DNA of 64,000 bases from Bradysia coprophila (Eukaryota; Arthropoda; Insecta; Diptera; Sciaridae): the NCBI RefSeq assembly GCF_014529535.1, contig NW_023503493.1:14416001-14480000 (forward strand), written 5' to 3'. The position numbers and the translations under genes were made by a program. The notes under the pieces are model-generated. The model saw only the letters and a program-made list of their open reading frames with translations, was not told where the DNA came from and made no database searches. Below are positions 59,071 through 64,000 of this stretch, in pieces. Each line of letters opens with the position of its first letter. The first letter of the stretch is position 1.

Positions 59071-59340
59071 CCAAGGTAAATATAGTGAGAAGGTAATGCC
59101 ATATATAACCGAATCAGATGTGCGGTGGCACGAAAGTTGGATATAAACGCCATCTCATCCTTTCGTTAAAAGCAATAAATGAAATAGAAAGTAGGGCCAT
59201 CTGTTGTGAGATAGTAAAAATATTTTGTAAAATACAAGTAAATCGTAGTCAACCATTTAAAAAAAGATGTCATTGGCAGCGAACTTATGTGCTAGGCCGC
59301 GCCTCTGAATGACATTACCTCCACACTATATTTACCTTGG
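59071..59340. mobile_element. TIR element, 270 bp, CCAAGG ends, upstream of the SV2-like gene
   Basis: CCAAGGTAAATATAGTG and CACTATATTTACCTTGG are exact inverses, followed by AGAAGGTAATG and CATTACCTCC. The flanks TATAAT and TATATT form a near-identical 6-bp repeat. It ends 161 bp before the start codon of the SV2-like gene and could supply or disrupt regulatory sequence. Confidence 0.82.
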
Positions 59341-59501
59341 TATATTCGAAGATTTGCAGATAATAGTTCCTGTTACTTACAGTAGATGGTGTTAATAAAA
59401 GTTAAGCCAAAATTATCGTCGTACTATATTTGAGATAAATATTGAGATTCAAGTCTTAGATTTGAGGAGATTATTTAGCTGAAATAAGTATTGATACGAC
59501 C

Positions 59502-61202
59502 ATGGCACAAGTTAAAGATTCAGCCAATGTGTCTTTAGAAGACGCATTGGAACGAACTGGATTCGGTAAATTCAATTGGATCCTGATTATTTTATCGGGT
59601 GCGGTACTGTCAGCTGTTTTTCTGGAAACTGTTACCACCATCAACTTTATTTTACCGGTTGCACAATGCGACTTACAAATGACGAATCAGGACAAGGGCT
59701 TACTGAGTGCAATCGGATTCGTTGGTATTATTGTGTCGTCACATCTTTGGGGATTTCTTGCCGATACTCGTGGAAGGAAGAAAGTCATCGTTACGTCACT
59801 GTTTATCGCCTTCTTTACAACCATCATATCAACATTCACCCAATCGTATTGGTTATTAGTTGTGCTGAGATTTCTGAATGGATTTTTGTGAGTTTGATTC
59901 TGTAGACTGGTTGGACCGTCGGTACTATGAAAACATTTTAGTATTTCAGGGCCTTCCGCAACAACATATGCGTATCTAGGAGAATTTCACTGTCTCAAAG
60001 ATAGATCGAAAGTTTTGTTGTTAGGTAAGTTTATTGGAAATTAAGCGAAATGTTGTCATAACTTCAACTTTCTTGTTGGAATATTTTTGTCGCTTAGGCT
60101 CATTTACGTATGGACTTTTCTGCTATTACAATCCAATTGCTGCTTCATTTATTATAAATCGGGACTGGACATTTTATATTGAAACAATCGACTTAGTTTT
60201 CAAGCCATGGAGATTATTTATGATCGTTTGTGGCATTCCAGGACTCTTAAGTGGATGTGTTATGCTATGTATGCCCGAATCACCAAAATTTACATTCTCC
60301 CAGGGCAAGGAACAAGAAACACTAAACATTTTGCAGAACATCTACACTTGTAACACAGGGAAGCCAGCCGAATCTTTTGATGTAACATCGCTGGCGAAGG
60401 ACGAAGAGTTTGAAGATGAGAAGGTGAAGCAAAAAAATTTGTTTCATTTTATGTGGACACAGACGGTTCCACTGTTCAAGCATCCTCATCTGAAAAACAC
60501 ATTGACTGTATGTTTCATACAATTCTGTGTCTTCAATTCAGGCACTGGCTTCTGGACGTTTTTCCCAGAAATTATAAACAGAATCGCTATTTGGGAGAAT
60601 GATCCATCACATGTCTCTTCTACGGTCTGCCAAATTTTGAACGACACAAAGATTATTCCAAACGAAAATGCCGAGTTATGTGTTACAAAACTGGAGAACT
60701 CTGCCTATCGAAATATTTTCATTTTAAATTCAATCTACTGTTTTGGATGGTTGTTCTTGTCGATGATTATTAATCGTATTGGAAAGCTCATCATAATAAC
60801 GACACTGCTATTCACAGGCGGAGTTAGTGGATTTTCGTTAATCTTTGTGGATCAGCCTATGGTTTCTAACTATCTATATATCGTACTATTGTCCGTTGGT
60901 TTATCGCTCACAGTATTGAACGCATCGACGGTGGAACTGTTTCCAACGAAGTTAAGGTATACTTTGTACTGTGTATTTTACTTACCATGTCTGATGTTGA
61001 TCCACTTAACGTTAACAGAGCTATGGCATTGTGCTTGTCTTTAATGTTTGGTCGAATCGGGAGTGTTATTGGATCGAATATAATCGGAACATTGCTGGAT
61101 AACTATTGTGACTACACATTTGTGATGCCTACAATTCTTTTGATATCGAGCGGCTGTCTTGCCTTTACAATTCCGAATATTTCGAAAAGAAATGTAAAAT
61201 AA
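59502..61202 (+). CDS. SV2-like major facilitator transporter, complete
   Basis: Four exons, 59502-59887, 59942-60024, 60098-60956 and 61019-61202, join in frame to give 503 aa. Each junction restores a conserved family segment: NGFFISGPSATTYAYLGEF across introns 1-2 and ELFPTKLRAMALCLSLMFGR across intron 3. The N-terminus LEDALERTGFGKFNW and the TM2-3 loop ADTRGRKK (about residues 86-93) are typical of the SV2/SVOP-like MFS group, as are PESPKF after TM6 (about 215) and ELFPTKLR before TM11. Twelve membrane helices are expected. In insects many members are multi-copy, of unknown substrate, and are named synaptic vesicle glycoprotein 2-like by homology only. It lacks the long luminal domain of vertebrate SV2. 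In intron 1, the first acceptor, ending at 59941, keeps the frame, not the one ending at 59949. Confidence 0.94.
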
Positions 61203-64000
61203 ATGTATGGCTTAGGAAGGTTATTGGTTGTTTAACATAATTAACACGAAAGAGAGAGAAACCAGACAGATGATTTGACGAGCTATCTGACCTGATATTC
61301 ATAACTAGGCCATGATCGCCATGATTTTGTGGGACTCAGCATAAATATTTAATAGATAGTCGTGAGAACGGCAAATTTATCAGTTTATTAAAAATATCCA
61401 GCCTTGTGAAGACTTAAAGTTGATTCTTTAATTTTTCATTGAAGTTTTTGTCAAGTGAAAATGTGAAGCTGAAATCAACGCACTTCAAGTATGAGAGGTA
61501 CTCTAAATAGGGTACTGAAACTGGACAGTATATAGAATAAATTTTGGCACTGTAAAAAAATTCGGACACTTTTTTCATACAAAGTAGTACTCTATTTGGC
61601 AGCTGTCATTAATAGCACTTGTGCTTGAAGTGTGGGAAATTCTACCTTCCAATTCCTGATGTCAGTACTACATTCGTCTTGGTAGGATATTATCCCCACC
61701 TCGCAAGCGCCAAGACACTACACTACCATCTACTTTTGAGAAAAACACATTACTTTGGGGATGTTGCCCGTTGAACGATACTGTGTATTCTGAACTATTT
61801 CCGTACAATTCCATCATATTTAAGGCCAGTTCTAAGGCAACTCGACCAATTTTAATTTAATGGAATACTTTGATTATTTTATTGAATGACTTATTCGACA
61901 GTGAAATCACTCCTCCGATTGCCCTTGCAACTATTTCTGACATGAAGTGCATTGTTCAAATTCAATTTTGCCAAGTAAAACTTTACTCAGCTGTGATATA
62001 ACGATGGGCTTAGATGGTACGGGTACCCAAACAACGGGCACGTGCTTCAAATTTCCTGAAGCAGCTGAGCGTCGTTGGTAGTGGTTAAATATAATTGGCA
62101 AAACGGAGAACTTCACACACGGCCTCTCGACACCTGTATGTCATATTTTTCGCTTAAGTTCATCCGAACTCATTGCTTCGATAGTAAAGATACTGCTGCA
62201 AAGGCCTCAACTACAGCCGAATGCAATGCAAAGTCCAATTAAGAGGGTACAAGGGTTTACCTTCGGACAAGAACCAAAATTGCGCGAAAAATAGGGCATA
62301 TTTAGGAACATAATTCTCAGGACTCAAGAGATGGAATACAGCAAAAAGGGAATTAACGATTAATTTGAGCCTTACTTAACAGAAATTTGTTTTCGCATTT
62401 ATAAAATTACTTGATTTTCACAATTATTTTTCACAATTAAAACACGTCTGCAAGGCAAAATTTTTTTCCACTTTAGGTACATTTTTTCGGCAGTACATCG
62501 AGAATAAACACATAAGTTGCTATATCAAAACCGTTCCTTATGTCGCTGACCACGAAAATGTGTTTTCCTTTTTCTAAAATTCCTTTTTGTTTTGATTAAA
62601 TTAATAAAAATCAAAAATTTTTCTACCACGGCGGCCATCTTGCTTTCACACTATTTCTATGGTGGCCGTCTTCGATGTTCCAGATTCTTTTGTTATTGAA
62701 GACACAATGAGCATTTCACTTGAATTAAAAGAGGTGGCGCCATAGTATTTGGTTTATGTCCACAGCTAAACCCTTGTACGCTCTTAAAGGAGAAGTACAA
62801 TGGCACATAAATCAAGTAAGAAATCGTTATCAATGGCTCCCATTTTGTTCATTATCTTAATGTGATTGTCTGAAGCGATTTTCACGATTTTTCGCCCTGG
62901 AATGTAACATAAAAATCTAGTTCTTTATGCCCTTGTCACCGGTCATCTACAATCTACTTTTTCGATTGTAAAATAAAACGAGCTAATTAGACTTTTTTGT
63001 TGTAAAATTAGTATACATTGCAGAGCACTCTAAAAACCACTTCTTCTGCATTAATCTCACTCATGTAGCATAAATTACGGAGTTATGAAATGTTCCACCA
63101 ACATTTTAACAGTTTCGCCAAGCGTTCGCCTCGTATATAATATGCAGCATATAAGATGTTAATTTCGAATCATAATTCATCAACTTGTCTTCTGATGTTA
63201 TATAATAGGAATTCAGTGCACACAGCGAGAAACATCGACAGTGATTTTTGTATGTATATGCGCAAGCATGAGAGTGGAGATGGATAGAAAAGGATTAATT
63301 TTATGCATGACAAAATTTTGTAGATATCATTTCTGTACAAATTTAATTATCTACGACACAATATGTTCATTGGTATAACCAGTGTATGGATATGGATGGA
63401 TGGGAACACTAGACGTTTCGGATTATATTCAAATTAGTAAATCATTCTATCAAAAACACATACAAAAAAGAGTCAATGTGAAAACAATCTCTCTAGCAGC
63501 ATCATTATTGGGGTTAACAGTGCCTGTAGGAGGATTAAAGTAAAATTTGTGTGAAAATTGATTTAAGCTCCGTAAAACTAAGTTGAACCAATCATCTAAC
63601 ATTTGAAAGATGATCACACGTTGCATAAGCATGTACTGGCCCGGACTGACTATAGTGGGCGTTTAGGTGGAGCCGCTGGAGCCCGAATTGCCTTTTTTTA
63701 CATGTAGCTTGGTGGGCCGGAAAAAAATATTTTGTCTGTCACTTTAGAGATTGGTCGTCAGTGTGGCACGAAGGTACAAATTTTATTGGAAGAACTGTCC
63801 TGCCAGACATATCAAATTTTCAAGTTTCCAACCTATCTTCAAATAGCATTATGATCTGATCGCCTCAACAAGATTTAGCTCATTGTCAACTGCAGACTGT
63901 AGATTTTTCTTTTAGTGGGAAAAGGGTTTCAAAAACCAGTGGACTTCCTCCAAAAATATTAGTGTATTGTACTGTCAAATTTGGCAAATCGCACAAGGTA
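61203..64000. other. Gene-free right end of the window
   Basis: No coding region recognised on either strand. It contains the 541-bp TTAA-flanked element. Near 63640 TGGCCCGGACTG recalls the stretch near 19868, a dispersed repeat. If the SLC22-like gene continues, this region is intronic for it. Confidence 0.55.
62243..62783. mobile_element. piggyBac-like non-autonomous element, 541 bp, TTAA flanks
   Basis: The ends GAGGGTACAAGGGTTTA and TAAACCCTTGTACGCTC are inverses with one mismatch. TTAA stands at both borders (62239-62242 and 62784-62787). No transposase frame is present. TTAA target duplication is the hallmark of piggyBac (also Kolobok); the superfamily is inferred. Confidence 0.85.

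Larger units (their letters stand above)
57171..59501. other. Region between the two transporter genes
   Basis: I searched the minus strand for the missing N-terminal SLC22 exons and saw none. It carries two foldbacks (57752-57868, 57921-58070), a dispersed-repeat copy near 58215-58310 and a 270-bp CCAAGG element. The promoter of the SV2-like gene must lie at the right edge. Confidence 0.6.

Noticed and set aside
59942-59952. Alternative acceptor ATTTCAG (ending 59949) for SV2-like intron 1
   Set aside because: It shifts the frame and destroys the conserved ISGPSATTYAYLGE segment. The TTTTAG acceptor ending at 59941 restores it.

Overview
The window looks like nuclear DNA of an insect, most likely a dipteran. 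It is AT-rich, has many introns of only 55-100 bp, and carries insect-type olfactory receptors (7tm_6 family), a divergent ionotropic receptor and an ash1 orthologue. A lower dipteran such as a fungus gnat would fit, but the sequence alone does not prove it. Splice sites were read by eye: each junction quoted has GT-AG ends and keeps the reading frame.

Layout. 1-7.26 kb holds no recognisable gene, only repeats and presumably the ash1 promoter and 5' leader. 7.27-15.69 kb (+) is a complete nine-exon ash1 gene (histone H3K36 methyltransferase, predicted 2607 aa). 15.7-22.7 kb is gene-poor and rich in foldback elements, including a 168-bp element with perfect 26-bp terminal inverted repeats (TIRs). 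22.7-36.1 kb (+) is a tandem array of four intact odorant receptor genes of 385-388 aa, plus one receptor remnant and a retrotransposon fragment. 37.9-39.65 kb (+) is an ionotropic receptor, full-length except for one in-frame TAA. 39.7-45.6 kb holds repeats, a 604-bp palindrome, a tRNA-like SINE fragment and a doubtful spliced gene. 45.7-46.5 kb (-) is the GINS subunit Sld5. 48.1-49.1 kb (+) is the mitochondrial ATP synthase subunit b. 53.3-57.2 kb (-) holds the last five recognisable exons of an SLC22-type transporter whose N-terminal exons were not found. 59.5-61.2 kb (+) is a complete SV2-like major facilitator transporter. The last 2.8 kb carries a TTAA-flanked non-autonomous element and no gene.

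How the parts relate. ash1, Sld5 and ATPsynB are housekeeping genes for chromatin, replication and mitochondria. Between them sits a chemosensory block of odorant receptors and an ionotropic receptor. The receptor array is a natural experiment. Its near-identical units share flanks, so insertions in one unit can be read against empty sites in another, and different parts of the receptors group the four genes differently, which points to gene conversion. The most notable items are the ionotropic receptor with a single stop codon, the mosaic receptor array, and a set of CCAA-ended foldback elements flanked by 6-bp direct repeats.
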